44,409 nucleotides of DNA from positions 1 through 44,409 of the forward strand of contig CAZKRL010000024.1 in NCBI GenBank assembly GCA_964555295.1. Reading direction: 5' to 3'. Shown in pieces: positions 25,471-35,630 of the stretch. A model generated the notes under the pieces. The model had not been told where the DNA came from. It saw nothing but the letters and a program-made list of their open reading frames with translations, and did not search any database. This DNA is from CAZKRL01 sp964555295 (lineage in GTDB: Bacteria > Bacteroidota > Bacteroidia > Flavobacteriales_D > Sanyastnellaceae). Within the stretch, counting starts at the first letter, position 1; each line of letters starts with the position of its first letter. The position numbers and the translations under genes were made by a program.

Positions 25471-26207
25471 GAATTTGCTGCATCCTTGTTGTGGCCGTGC
25501 TCAGCATCTCGCGATGTATGCTGGCGCAGGTCAATGTAACTACTTTGGGTATTGAGCTGAAGCCGCTGTTTTCAAGTTCTTTCGTGGGCGCCGGAGCCGA
25601 GGAGTCGCAGAGCGGATCAGTGGGGTCAGTTGTTGAACCTTCGAGTGGTTTGAATTTCGGAATGGTTGTGCGGCGCGGGCTATCCAAATCATGGAGTCTG
25701 GAAAGTGGCATTTGTCTGGTGCGTCGAAATTTTCAATTGAAAACCTATAACAATGAGCTCCGTAATCCTCTGGAATCACAATTCAGACTTATTTGCTACG
25801 AGATTCCAATGCAGGCCTTGGTTTTCGTAAAACTTGGCGACAAACTCTTCATGAATGGTAGCGGTGGAGTTAGTCTGGATATATACCCCAGCGATGTCGA
25901 AACCTTTGCTAGCACTAATATCGATAGTGTTTTCTTTGACGTTGAGCACCGTACCTTCAGACGAAAGTGGCTGCAGGCGGCACTATTGGTAAACTATGGC
26001 TTTGAGTACCGAACCGTTAAGCAGGGGTATTTCTACCTCGGCGCTTCGTATCATCGGGGGTTTCAGGATATTGCCACCAGTGTTATAAGGCATTCGAGGA
26101 ACAGCGACCCGGATTTGCTCTATGTGCCCATGAGGGGTAATTATCTCACGCTAGATTTCCGGTACTTTTTTCACGAGAAGCCGGCGTTAAAGACAAAGCG
26201 GGGTTAA
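25458..26207 (+). CDS. Outer membrane beta-barrel protein (PorT-like fold)
   Basis: 249 residues. It starts inside the end of the nitroreductase gene. A signal peptide (MVFVRICCILVVAVLSISRCMLA, cleaved near AQV) precedes alternating strands such as LNFGMVVRRGLSKSWSLESGICLVRR and WLQAALLVNYGFEYRTVKQGYFYLGASYHRGF, and NYLTLDFRYFF near the C-terminus, typical of an eight- to ten-strand outer membrane barrel of the PorT/OMP_b-brl class. A polar tail of about ten residues follows the last strand. Specific function is unknown, and being next to a T9SS cargo gene is not proof of a link. Confidence 0.75.
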   Translation: MVFVRICCILVVAVLSISRCMLAQVNVTTLGIELKPLFSSSFVGAGAEESQSGSVGSVVEPSSGLNFGMVVRRGLSKSWSLESGICLVRRNFQLKTYNNELRNPLESQFRLICYEIPMQALVFVKLGDKLFMNGSGGVSLDIYPSDVETFASTNIDSVFFDVEHRTFRRKWLQAALLVNYGFEYRTVKQGYFYLGASYHRGFQDIATSVIRHSRNSDPDLLYVPMRGNYLTLDFRYFFHEKPALKTKRG

Positions 26208-26258
26208 CTGCCCGGTCTCCCAAATTTATAGTAGGGAAGTTGTCGGCAATTTTTTTTT
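26206..26258 (+). terminator. Imperfect terminator after the beta-barrel gene
   Basis: AACTGCC (26206-26212) can pair with GGCAATT (26245-26251) with one mismatch, with TCCC/GGGA inside, followed by an unbroken T-run to 26258. Confidence 0.4.
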
Positions 26259-26473
26259 CTCAGGCATCCTTGTAATTTCATTTTCGTCCTTAATATTGCG
26301 TTAATAGTTTTTAACGAAACCTTATAACGAATTATCAAAAACTTTCAATTGTGGTGAAGATGAGATAATGCCAATGAACCCTCGGGAGCAGCGCCTGCAG
26401 CTACGGCAGTGAGCGATGTGACCCAAACACCTTAATTATTTAAAACAAATTTTTATTAACTAAACCAAATCAA
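26259..26473 (+). promoter_or_regulatory. Upstream region and long leader of the giant surface protein gene
   Basis: AT-rich, with a possible -7 element TAGTTTTT at 26305-26312. From about 26360 to 26425 the base composition turns GC-rich and holds a 14-codon open frame (ATG 26368 to TGA 26412), so the message may have a leader of ~150 nt. Nothing is proven beyond composition. Confidence 0.25.
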
Positions 26474-29400
26474 ATGACAATCAATTACAAATCTCTTGCG
26501 GCGCGATTGCGCTTTTTGAGCTCTGTGTGTGGTCTTGCGCTCCTTACGGTGCTCACGACTACAGGGGTTGTTGCGCAAGTGGGTCCGCCTACCAACTCTA
26601 CGGCGTTGGCAGGTACAACGGCATATAGCTTCGCACAATCGAGTGGTACATACTCGGCGATCACCGGTGGTACGGTTTTCCAATCTGGAGCAACTATGAG
26701 TACGAATGCTGTTTCGGCTTCGATAAGCCTCGGGTTCAGCTTCGTGTACAACAACCGATCGTATTCCTCTATTTTTATCTCCAACAATGGTTTCATCACT
26801 TTTGGTGCAACTGCGCCTCTGGCAAGCACTACCGGTCCCCTTGCAGCAGCCACTGCTTTTGAAGGAGCGGTTTCAGGTATCGGTGCAAACCTGCTAGCTA
26901 GTTCTGTAGTAGGAGCAACTCCTGAAATACGCTACGAGACATTGGGAACAGCACCTAACCGGGTTTTTGTTGTTCAATTCAAGGATGTAGGTATCGTGTC
27001 CGCAAGTACAACTCAGAGGCTTAACTTTCAAATTCGGTTGACAGAAACCTCGAATACCGTAGCAATTGTCTATGGTACTTGTACTTCAGCTGCATCTGCA
27101 AGCACCCCTCAAATTGGTCTTCGTGGCTCGGAAAACAGTGATGCCAACAACCGAACAGGTGCTAACTGGACATCGACTACTCAGGGCTCCGCCAACAATA
27201 GCACATGTACGTTGGGTACTACCAACGGTACAACAGTTCCTGCATCAGGATTGACATTTACCTGGACTCCAGGTTCTACCTGGGGAGCCGCCACCTATTC
27301 CGTTCTTCCATACCTGAATGACTTTTCGACATGGACCAACGGTTTGAACACAGCGGATATTCCTGGTTCAAACGTTCGTACCTGGCCGAGCCGTGGTGAT
27401 AATTCTTGGCGCGCAAGCACCAATGCTGTAACAGGTTTTACCTCTACTGTTGGTTGGTCCGGAACATTTGGTAACACTGCTACCTTCGCGGCGCCGGCAG
27501 TTGCTCCTGCCGCTCGCTTCCACGACTACGACGTCTCGGCCGGAATTTATGGCGACATGGACTTCTACTTAGATATGAGTTCTAGCCCTATCGGCCTTTA
27601 CAACATTAGCTTAGTATACAATAATCCAACCGGTACCGATGCTTTGCAGATTTGGTATTCGGGTAATGGTGGTGCTACGTTCACTCAACTGGGTGCCAAC
27701 GTAACTTCAGCCGGTAATAACTGGACTTCAGTTGCACGGCAAACCGCTGGTACCGCTACTTCTGTAATCCGCCTTCGTGGTTTGGGTACATTCGGCAGCG
27801 ACGATATCTATATCGATAACTTCACTGTAACTGCACTTACCTGTGCTCCTCCAACCGCGCTGTTGTACACTCCATCCAGCGCTACCGGTGGTGCGCTCTC
27901 ATGGACCAACCCAAGCGCGGGGACACCTACCAACTACGAATACGAAATTCGTACTTCGGGTGCTGCAGGTTCGGGTACTACAGGACTTGTTACATCCGGT
28001 ACAATAGCCAATCCAACCAACTCTGCTGCTATCAGCGCAGGAACATTGATTGCCAACACTGCTTACAGCGCCTATATCCGCACCGATTGCGGTGGCGGTG
28101 ATATCAGCGGCTGGTCTGCAGCTACTAACTTCACTACGCCTTGTACCCCTGCGGTAGCGCCATTTTTGCAAAACTTCAATACAGCATACTCGTTGGCCCC
28201 AACCGGTAACCCAACTTGCTGGCGCGAGGCGACAGGTGCTATCAACTTGTCGGGTAACTCTACGGTAACAACCGGTACCAACTTCTGGGGAAGTGGAAAC
28301 TTCGCTAACGTGGCCGGTAACAACGGTTTCAAGATTAACTTGTACGGAACAAATAATGCTTGGGTAATCACCGAGCCCATCACCCTAGGTGCTGGCAACT
28401 GGAGCTTGGCCTACAGCATGGCAGTTACTACCTACAACGCTACAGGTTCTGTAAGCGATTTGGGTACGCACGCTGTTCGTGTAATCGTTTCTACTGACTT
28501 CGGTGCAACCTGGAGCAGTGCAAACATCATCAAGACCTACACCGGTGCAGCTTCTTACAGCACTGCCGGTGCTACTGAATACGTGAGCTTGAACGCATAT
28601 GCGGGTCAGACCATTCAGCTTGCTTTTGTTGCTACAACTTCCACAACTTCACCTGACATCGACTTCCACCTCGATAATATTCAGGTGTTTGTTCCATGCT
28701 CAGGCACACCGTCTGCAGGTACTGGCTTGGCTGCAACGCCAGCGCTCTTGGGTTGTAATGGTAGCTTAGTGGCCTTGAACTTGGGTTCAGGTTATGAAAC
28801 CGCTGGAGGAGCTACCTACCAATGGCAATCATCGAGCGATGGTCTGAATTTTACCAATATCGCGGGCGCAACCAATCCAACCTACAATACGCCATCTGCC
28901 GTTCTAACTACAACTTACTACCGAAATCAAGTGAGCTGTTTCTTTTCGGGCTTGTCGAGTATTTCTGATGTAGATACAGTTGTAGCTGATTTCGGTTTAC
29001 CGGTAATCAGTGCAACACCTGCTCAGTTCTGCGGAACTGGTGGAACCGCGGCCCTGTCAGCATCCATCAATGGAGCCAATCCATACGATAACTTCGCATG
29101 GTCAGTAGGCGCAGGCCAGACCGGGGTGCTCTCCAATGAAACGAACACCTCAGCAGATTGGACAGTTACGGAAAGTGCAGGTTTTGTTTACACGGTAACC
29201 GATACAGTATCGGGTTGTGTTAAAACAATCAGCCAATCCGTCAATGTTTTGGATGGTGTAACGCCGAATATGGTTGCCACTCCGGCAGTAGTTTGTATTG
29301 GCGGAACCACAAGCATCAGCTCAGGTTTGAGTGCGGCTAACTTTTCCTCCACTCCCATTGTGCCGGCGCCAACTCTCGGAAATCCAGTGGCCAATAAACT

Positions 29401-32400
29401 CGTTGAGAACGGCGTGTTAATCGTTCCACAAACCAGTGGTACTCTGGATGACGGCGGTTGGGGAAATATCTCAATGGGCTTCAACTTCAATTTCTTCGGC
29501 ACCAACTATACCACTTGTAATATCGGAACCAACGGAACCGTGATGTTCGGAACATACAATGGTGCAGCCTTGGGCGACTTTACATTTACCACACTACCGA
29601 GTGCGACAGAGCCCAATCCAATGGTTGCGGTCCTCGCGATGGACAATAACCTTGGCGGTGCTACTGGAGGAACAATCTGGTACGGAACTTATGGTTTCCC
29701 CGGAAATAGAAAATTTGCGGTACGTTATGATAATGTGCAGGAGTTTGGTGACAACACTAAGTTCACAACTGCTACCATGCTTATTTACGAAGCCACGGGA
29801 ATCATTGAAGTGTATGTGAACTCTGCGACCAACATAGACAGGGTCAAACTGATTGGTGTCAATGGACCTGGCGGCGCAATTGGTGCTTTGGCCTATGCTT
29901 CGGGTACAACTACCCTCGCTGGAACTTGGCCGGCAACCAACAACGTGAACCCGATTACTTCACCTATTGCCTACCGCTTTACTCCACCTCAGAATTACAC
30001 TTGCAGCTGGACCCCTTCAGGTCTAAACGGTATCGCTGCACCTGCCGGTGGAACCAACTTGTTCACCAAGTCTACCAACCCATTAAACGTTGCGGGTACA
30101 ACTACATTCAACCTAAGTCTTACTAATCAGCAGACAACTTGTGTGTCGAATGCGAGTATCAATGTACTGGTTACGAATCCTCCTGTTACGCCCACTTCCG
30201 CCGATGTTACAGCATATGGTAGCGCATTGGGTGCAGGTTCTGCAGTAACCTCTCCACTAACGGTTTGCGGTTCGCAGAATGTGACCTTAAACTTTGTTGG
30301 AACAACAACGGCAGCAGACACCATTATCTGGTGGAATGCGGCAACAGCAGGTAGCAGATTGGGAACGGGATTGTCATATACAATCAATTCTTTCTCGGCT
30401 ACGGATACGGTTTGGGTGTCGATCAATAACGGAGCATGCCCACAAACTGCGAGATTTGAGTATGTAATCAATTACAACACACCTCCAGCGGTAACCGTGA
30501 ATTCTTTGGGCCCAGACAATGATGTGAATTGTTCAGCCACACCAACGGTTTTCGGTATGAGCTATCAGTTGGTTTCTTCTAATGATCCTAACTATACATA
30601 CTCATGGACCAACGATGGTAACGCTACAACGTTTGTGAATAACGGCGGTGGAAGCGCGACCTTGACTTCAGATAGCACCACGGCCTCTAGCTGGTCAGCT
30701 TTCGACGCGGTTTCAGGTTGTACCATCTCTGGTCAAAAATCCTTTGGAGTTTATAGTTTCCCGGTTATTGTTCCAACAGCCAACGACACAGCTATTTGTA
30801 TTGGCGACAGCACGATCATTAACTCGAACTTATCAGTTTCAAACTTCACTGTGAAGTGTGTTCCATTTGGTTTCCGCACTGCCCCCGGCAATGCTACCTT
30901 CTTGGCCAACAACGGAGTGAGGAATGCGAGTTACGGCGGTACCAATAGTTTGGATGACGGAGGATGGGCACAAGTGCCAATCGGGTTTACCTTTAACTAT
31001 TTTGGTAACGACTGGACAGCCATCAACGTAGGAACCAACGGGGTTATCAATTTTGGTCCTTACGCAAGCTTTAACGCATCGCAATACAGCTTCCCAAGTG
31101 GATTCCCAAGCGCATCTAGCCCTGTGAATACCATTGGAGTTCTTGCTACAGACTTCTATATGACCACTACCGGAACGGTTCGTTTCTGGACTGAGGGTGT
31201 TGCTCCTAACCGTGTATTCGTAATTGAATACAACGGTCCGGGATGGACAACGGATGGCGTTCATGTTGCCCAGGCTCATTTGTACGAGACATTAGGGTTG
31301 GTGGAAATTCATGTGCAACAAGCCACAGGTACCGGAACCTTTGCAGGTCCAAAGACCATTGGTTTGCAAAATGGCGACGGTACTATTGGTGCTACAGCTC
31401 CTGCATTCTGTAACTTGGATGGTACTCCTAATGGCACACAGACATGGAATGCTCGGAATGCTACCATCACAACAGCAGATTCTAAAGCATGGAGATTCTC
31501 ACCTCCGGTGAGCTATACTTTCTCATGGTCGCCTGCGGCTCAGATTTCCGGACCTACCAATACCGCATCTGTACTGGCCCGTCCGACGACTACAACTCCT
31601 GGTGTTCAGTCTTATTTTGTGACTGCAACGGATAACCTAAGCGGTTGTGCCGGTGCGCCTGTAGAGTTGCAGTTTGATGTGATTTCTCCACTCGTGGCAA
31701 CCTCTGTGGTTGGTTACGGAGTGAACTCGAATGTTGATGGCACTAATACAATAACCTTCTGCGGTGAGCAGGATGTGGAATTGTATGTATCGGGTACATT
31801 TGACTCAACTGTAACTGCGAAATGGTATCTGCAAGCTGTTGGAGGTACTGGTTTCTCAATCGCCCCGAATGATACCATTTCTTATGGTATTGCAGGAGCG
31901 GCAGGTTTAACTGCTGATGATTCACTTTGGGTTGCATTGGACAACGGCATTTGCGAAGGTCCAAGAAGTCTTGTAGTATTGGATTATCAAGCTCCGGATT
32001 CATTGGTGGTTACCAATAGCAATCCGGTGAACTGTGGTCCGTCAACTCAAACTTACACTTCGAACCTTGGTGTTTCATCCAATGGAAATTACACCTATAC
32101 ATGGTCGCCTTCAAGTGTGTTGAACACCACAACAGGTAACGCAGTTACTGCCACCATAACGCTTTCAACAGCGATTACGGTTACAGCAGTAGACGCAACG
32201 GGATTCTGTCAAACTTCTGAAACTGTCTCGGTTTCACGTTATGACTTCCCTGATTTGGCTCCAACAGCAGCGAATGATTCTATTTGCCCAGGAGGTCAAA
32301 CTACGCTTAATTCAAACACAAGTGCTACCAGCTTTACGATTCAAAGCGTGCCGTTTACACTCACCTCATTACCCAATGCACAAGTATTGGTGCAGAATGG

Positions 32401-35335
32401 TGTGAAACCGGCATTGCCAGCGGGTGCAACCAATCCAGGCACATCTTTGGATGATGGTTATTGGGTAGTGCCAATTGGCTTTACTTTCAATTTCCTTGGT
32501 AATGATTATAACCAATTGGCGATTACGACTAACGGAAACATTCAGTTTGGACCTACCATTAGTACAAGCTTTACGCCTTCCTTTGGAACCGCAGCTCCCA
32601 ATAATTTCGTGGCGCTGTTCTGGACAGATTTGAACTATGCTGCGACAAATGGTGCTAACTTCCTTGGATACACAGTGCAGGGAACGGCTCCGAACCGCGT
32701 ATTCTCCGTGCGCATGGATGCTTGTCGTTTTGGAGAGCCAACCGTTCGTCTGACTGGACAGATTGATCTCTACGAGACCACTGGTATCATTAAAGTGACA
32801 ATTGATGAGGCAAAAGCTTCACCAAGTCCATCGGCAAGCGATGTAACAATCGTTGGAGCTGAGAATTTGGATGGTACAATTGGTTCTGCTGTTCCTGGAA
32901 GAACAAGCAATACCTGGACCGTATTACCAACGGCATCTGAGACTTGGCAGTTCAACCCGCCGGTAGCTTATACCTTCACGTGGTTGCCATCAAATCAGAT
33001 TTTCCAGTCAAATACGCTTAGCAGTGTTGTTGCTCAGCCAACTCAAACCACACAGTATCAATTGATCGCTGTAAATGATTTGACGGGCTGTTCTAACGAA
33101 TTTACGCAGCAATCCTACGTAACTGTTACTATTGCTAGCGCTGCTCCAAACGTTGATTTCGTGGCTGACGATGTAACTGTAACTACGGGCGGTAACCAGC
33201 AAACGGTAATTTTCACGAACTCAACTCCAGAGTTGGGCGGTGAAACGTATGCATGGACATTTACACCGAATAACGTTGCTTTCCAGGGAGGAACCAACGC
33301 GAATTCGCGCAATCCTCAAGTGCAGTTCACTGAGCCAGGTCAATACACCGTTGCTTGTTCTGTTACATCTTGTACCGGATCTGGCACCGAGACCAAGGCA
33401 AATTACATTACGGCTACAGCCTCTTATTGCACTCCATACTTCGGCGACGGCGCCGGTGGTGCGTTCTCAGGTTGCGGCGATGGCGACGCGGTGGATGATG
33501 TGGTAATTACCAATCCAAATACGGGTCTTATTGTAATGAACCATCAAAATACAGGTTGTACCAACAACACTGCAGCAGGTGGATCATATACGGTTTACGC
33601 CCCTGTGAACGGAGTTACTACAACAAATCTCTATCAGGGTTCTACCTATAGTATGCAGGTTTCAAGCGCTAACCCCGCCTACACGGAGTTCTTCGGAGCT
33701 TGGTTAGATGTGGATAACGATGGAGATTTCAATGACCCATTAGAATTCTTGGGTGGTAATACTGCTGCTGCAGTGTCTGAAACGTTCGAAATTGGTATTC
33801 CAACTTCCAACGTAATCTATGGCCCACACAAAATGCGCGTTATGGCTGCTTTCGGTAGCGGCCCTCTAAATGCTAACAGTGCATGTTTGAACGGATTGTA
33901 TGGAGAGGCGCATGACTACACTGTCAATATCCTCGCTCCGATTGTAGCCAACGATGTACCAGCATTTGCAACAAACCTTAGCTACTCAGCAAACCAAAAC
34001 TATCCTGGTTCGGATCCAGTCAATGCGACTGTAGCCAATGGCACAAATTCTCCTGAAACAGCGGCTGGCGTAATCGCTGGACCTGATGTTTGGGTGCGTT
34101 TTGTAGCTGCAGGAAATGGTGTGTCCATTACTATGACCAGCACTACCATGGATGACGTGATTGCTTTGTACAGTCTTAACGCTTCAACTGGAGCCTACGA
34201 TTTGATTGCTTCAGAAAATGCGAGCAGCGGATTGACAGATTCAGAGCGTTTGAATGTCGGCGGTCTCACTCAAGGTACTACATACTATGTTGCATTTGGT
34301 ACAAATGGACTTACAGGTGGTGCATTTACATACACCATTCAACATTTGTTGAGAAGCTGGCCAGCGTTTACCCAACCAGCCAGTGGATTCCAACTATGTA
34401 ATACCTACAAATCTGTGTTTAGAGGTAATGCTTCTTCAAATGTTCAGTACACCTTTAACTTCACCGAAACCGGTGGAACCGAGGTTGCTCCGTTTGAAAC
34501 TACTTCAGCCGTTACCACTAGCACTTACGTTACGTTGTCAAATCCTGCCCTCGCTTTGCAGTACGGTGGAGTTTACAATGTGAAAGTAGACGTGTTGTAT
34601 AACTTGAGAAACACCCAGAATGTATTGGAACCAATCAATATTCAGGGCTTGTTCACTGATCCAAATGCAACCGGTGTAACAATGGGTAACCACTCCTTAT
34701 TGGAAGTTCGTTCAACCCAGCGTTGCCCTGCTTCATTGTTCAGAGGAACATGGTTAGCTGGAACTCGTGTAGGGGGTGCTGTCGCAGTATGCGGTGTAAC
34801 CAATTACACATTTGAATTCCAGCAGGTAATCTCTTGTGCTGATGGTACAACCATTGGTGTTCCTGCTACTTTCCAGACTACTGGTACTTCGCCATACATT
34901 CAGTTAGGTGTGTTGCCAACAGGTGTTAATGCCGGAGCATGGGATGTTAGAATTCGTCCTAACTTCTCTTATGGTGCTGGTGTATTCGGTCCTGTTCAAC
35001 GCATTCGCGTAAATGGTACTTCAGCAGGCACAACCATTGAAGAGGTAACAGAAATGGATGCAATGCGCTCCGATAGTGAGGCAAGTGCAAACATCTATCC
35101 AAACCCTAACAGTGGAGAAATGGTGAATATCAATCTTTCTGGTGTAGAAGGTACAGTAGCAGTTCGCGTCATTGACGCCACTGGCCGTGTCGTTTACACA
35201 GAAACTTACTTCGTTGAAGGTTCTCTCAATACCATTGCTACGTTTGCAGAGCCTCTGGCAGCAGGTGTATACAACATTGAGTTTAACTCTAACGGAAATG
35301 TAACTACTGAAAGAATGATGGTAACCCGTCAATAA
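26474..35335 (+). CDS. Giant T9SS-exported multidomain surface protein (2953 aa)
   Basis: Signal peptide about residues 1-35. In order: an IGFxFxYxxxxYxxxxISNNGFITFG beta-domain (60-265); a jelly-roll-like segment (275-455) ending DDIYIDNF; a fibronectin III domain (456-556); a second jelly-roll (560-740); an Ig-like module (780-830); three tandem super-repeats of ~500 residues, each with LDDGxW, GFxFNxxG and TNGxxxFG (LDDG Asp at 992, 1494, 1993); a PKD-like domain (2225-2315); a GEVED domain (2318-2485, WLDVDNDGDFND); a PPC-like domain (2490-2630); an unassigned Cys-containing pair (2630-2850); and a type A T9SS sorting domain (2870-2953, IYPNPNSGE ... GVYNIEF). It is probably a surface adhesin or matrix protein; no enzyme motif is seen. 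Composition is very rich in Thr, Ser, Asn and Gly. Confidence 0.93.
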   Translation: MTINYKSLAARLRFLSSVCGLALLTVLTTTGVVAQVGPPTNSTALAGTTAYSFAQSSGTYSAITGGTVFQSGATMSTNAVSASISLGFSFVYNNRSYSSIFISNNGFITFGATAPLASTTGPLAAATAFEGAVSGIGANLLASSVVGATPEIRYETLGTAPNRVFVVQFKDVGIVSASTTQRLNFQIRLTETSNTVAIVYGTCTSAASASTPQIGLRGSENSDANNRTGANWTSTTQGSANNSTCTLGTTNGTTVPASGLTFTWTPGSTWGAATYSVLPYLNDFSTWTNGLNTADIPGSNVRTWPSRGDNSWRASTNAVTGFTSTVGWSGTFGNTATFAAPAVAPAARFHDYDVSAGIYGDMDFYLDMSSSPIGLYNISLVYNNPTGTDALQIWYSGNGGATFTQLGANVTSAGNNWTSVARQTAGTATSVIRLRGLGTFGSDDIYIDNFTVTALTCAPPTALLYTPSSATGGALSWTNPSAGTPTNYEYEIRTSGAAGSGTTGLVTSGTIANPTNSAAISAGTLIANTAYSAYIRTDCGGGDISGWSAATNFTTPCTPAVAPFLQNFNTAYSLAPTGNPTCWREATGAINLSGNSTVTTGTNFWGSGNFANVAGNNGFKINLYGTNNAWVITEPITLGAGNWSLAYSMAVTTYNATGSVSDLGTHAVRVIVSTDFGATWSSANIIKTYTGAASYSTAGATEYVSLNAYAGQTIQLAFVATTSTTSPDIDFHLDNIQVFVPCSGTPSAGTGLAATPALLGCNGSLVALNLGSGYETAGGATYQWQSSSDGLNFTNIAGATNPTYNTPSAVLTTTYYRNQVSCFFSGLSSISDVDTVVADFGLPVISATPAQFCGTGGTAALSASINGANPYDNFAWSVGAGQTGVLSNETNTSADWTVTESAGFVYTVTDTVSGCVKTISQSVNVLDGVTPNMVATPAVVCIGGTTSISSGLSAANFSSTPIVPAPTLGNPVANKLVENGVLIVPQTSGTLDDGGWGNISMGFNFNFFGTNYTTCNIGTNGTVMFGTYNGAALGDFTFTTLPSATEPNPMVAVLAMDNNLGGATGGTIWYGTYGFPGNRKFAVRYDNVQEFGDNTKFTTATMLIYEATGIIEVYVNSATNIDRVKLIGVNGPGGAIGALAYASGTTTLAGTWPATNNVNPITSPIAYRFTPPQNYTCSWTPSGLNGIAAPAGGTNLFTKSTNPLNVAGTTTFNLSLTNQQTTCVSNASINVLVTNPPVTPTSADVTAYGSALGAGSAVTSPLTVCGSQNVTLNFVGTTTAADTIIWWNAATAGSRLGTGLSYTINSFSATDTVWVSINNGACPQTARFEYVINYNTPPAVTVNSLGPDNDVNCSATPTVFGMSYQLVSSNDPNYTYSWTNDGNATTFVNNGGGSATLTSDSTTASSWSAFDAVSGCTISGQKSFGVYSFPVIVPTANDTAICIGDSTIINSNLSVSNFTVKCVPFGFRTAPGNATFLANNGVRNASYGGTNSLDDGGWAQVPIGFTFNYFGNDWTAINVGTNGVINFGPYASFNASQYSFPSGFPSASSPVNTIGVLATDFYMTTTGTVRFWTEGVAPNRVFVIEYNGPGWTTDGVHVAQAHLYETLGLVEIHVQQATGTGTFAGPKTIGLQNGDGTIGATAPAFCNLDGTPNGTQTWNARNATITTADSKAWRFSPPVSYTFSWSPAAQISGPTNTASVLARPTTTTPGVQSYFVTATDNLSGCAGAPVELQFDVISPLVATSVVGYGVNSNVDGTNTITFCGEQDVELYVSGTFDSTVTAKWYLQAVGGTGFSIAPNDTISYGIAGAAGLTADDSLWVALDNGICEGPRSLVVLDYQAPDSLVVTNSNPVNCGPSTQTYTSNLGVSSNGNYTYTWSPSSVLNTTTGNAVTATITLSTAITVTAVDATGFCQTSETVSVSRYDFPDLAPTAANDSICPGGQTTLNSNTSATSFTIQSVPFTLTSLPNAQVLVQNGVKPALPAGATNPGTSLDDGYWVVPIGFTFNFLGNDYNQLAITTNGNIQFGPTISTSFTPSFGTAAPNNFVALFWTDLNYAATNGANFLGYTVQGTAPNRVFSVRMDACRFGEPTVRLTGQIDLYETTGIIKVTIDEAKASPSPSASDVTIVGAENLDGTIGSAVPGRTSNTWTVLPTASETWQFNPPVAYTFTWLPSNQIFQSNTLSSVVAQPTQTTQYQLIAVNDLTGCSNEFTQQSYVTVTIASAAPNVDFVADDVTVTTGGNQQTVIFTNSTPELGGETYAWTFTPNNVAFQGGTNANSRNPQVQFTEPGQYTVACSVTSCTGSGTETKANYITATASYCTPYFGDGAGGAFSGCGDGDAVDDVVITNPNTGLIVMNHQNTGCTNNTAAGGSYTVYAPVNGVTTTNLYQGSTYSMQVSSANPAYTEFFGAWLDVDNDGDFNDPLEFLGGNTAAAVSETFEIGIPTSNVIYGPHKMRVMAAFGSGPLNANSACLNGLYGEAHDYTVNILAPIVANDVPAFATNLSYSANQNYPGSDPVNATVANGTNSPETAAGVIAGPDVWVRFVAAGNGVSITMTSTTMDDVIALYSLNASTGAYDLIASENASSGLTDSERLNVGGLTQGTTYYVAFGTNGLTGGAFTYTIQHLLRSWPAFTQPASGFQLCNTYKSVFRGNASSNVQYTFNFTETGGTEVAPFETTSAVTTSTYVTLSNPALALQYGGVYNVKVDVLYNLRNTQNVLEPINIQGLFTDPNATGVTMGNHSLLEVRSTQRCPASLFRGTWLAGTRVGGAVAVCGVTNYTFEFQQVISCADGTTIGVPATFQTTGTSPYIQLGVLPTGVNAGAWDVRIRPNFSYGAGVFGPVQRIRVNGTSAGTTIEEVTEMDAMRSDSEASANIYPNPNSGEMVNINLSGVEGTVAVRVIDATGRVVYTETYFVEGSLNTIATFAEPLAAGVYNIEFNSNGNVTTERMMVTRQ
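29250..33120 (+). repeat. Three tandem ~1.5-kb super-repeats inside the giant gene
   Basis: The equivalent LDDG Asp codons lie at 29447, 30953 and 32450, giving periods of 1506 and 1497 bp. Each unit has a Cys-containing CxGxxTxxxS lead-in, the LDDGxW...TNG module, an RFxPPxxYTxxWxP Ig-like strand and a closing Ig-like domain; the third lacks the last part. Similarity is clear in protein but much diverged in DNA. Confidence 0.8.
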
Positions 35336-35354
35336 TCTCAGTAGAATAGAAATT

Positions 35355-35382
35355 AAAATGGGGGCTTCGGCCCCCATTTTTG
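35355..35382 (+). terminator. Strong terminator of the giant gene, UUCG tetraloop
   Basis: A perfect 11-bp stem (35355-35365 with 35370-35380) closed by C-G around the very stable TTCG tetraloop, then TT. It lies 19 nt after the stop codon. Confidence 0.93.
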
Positions 35383-35574
35383 TTATACCCGTGGATCCAT
35401 CAAATAAGGGTTGTTTGAATCAAGCATCGTTCGGAACTTTCGCGCTTGAGAATTGTTAGAATATTGGGCAATTGCATTTTGGGCATTGCGCAAACTCAGT
35501 TAAGGTAAAGGCATTAGATGTTACGATAGAAGGTGGGGAATAGCTTTAAAATAGATGGGGTTAAAGTCCTTGCT

Positions 35575-35603
35575 TTTGTTTTGCCGATGAAAATGTATAG
35601 TTG
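35575..35603 (+). promoter_or_regulatory. Candidate promoter of the oxidase subunit III gene
   Basis: TTTG at 35575-35578, a 17-nt spacer and TATAGTTG at 35596-35603 (7/8 of TAnnTTTG), 27 nt before the ATG. The rest of the 295-nt gap after the terminator (35383-35574) shows nothing I can name. Confidence 0.4.
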
Positions 35604-35630
35604 CGATTTTCAGTAATTAATTTATAAGCA

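Noticed and set aside
26368..26412. 14-codon frame in the leader of the giant gene
   Set aside because: Too short to judge, no conserved features; noted only in the leader entry.
30839..31279. 146-codon minus-strand open frame within the giant gene
   Set aside because: Antisense to a well-conserved repeat unit; no start context or domain.
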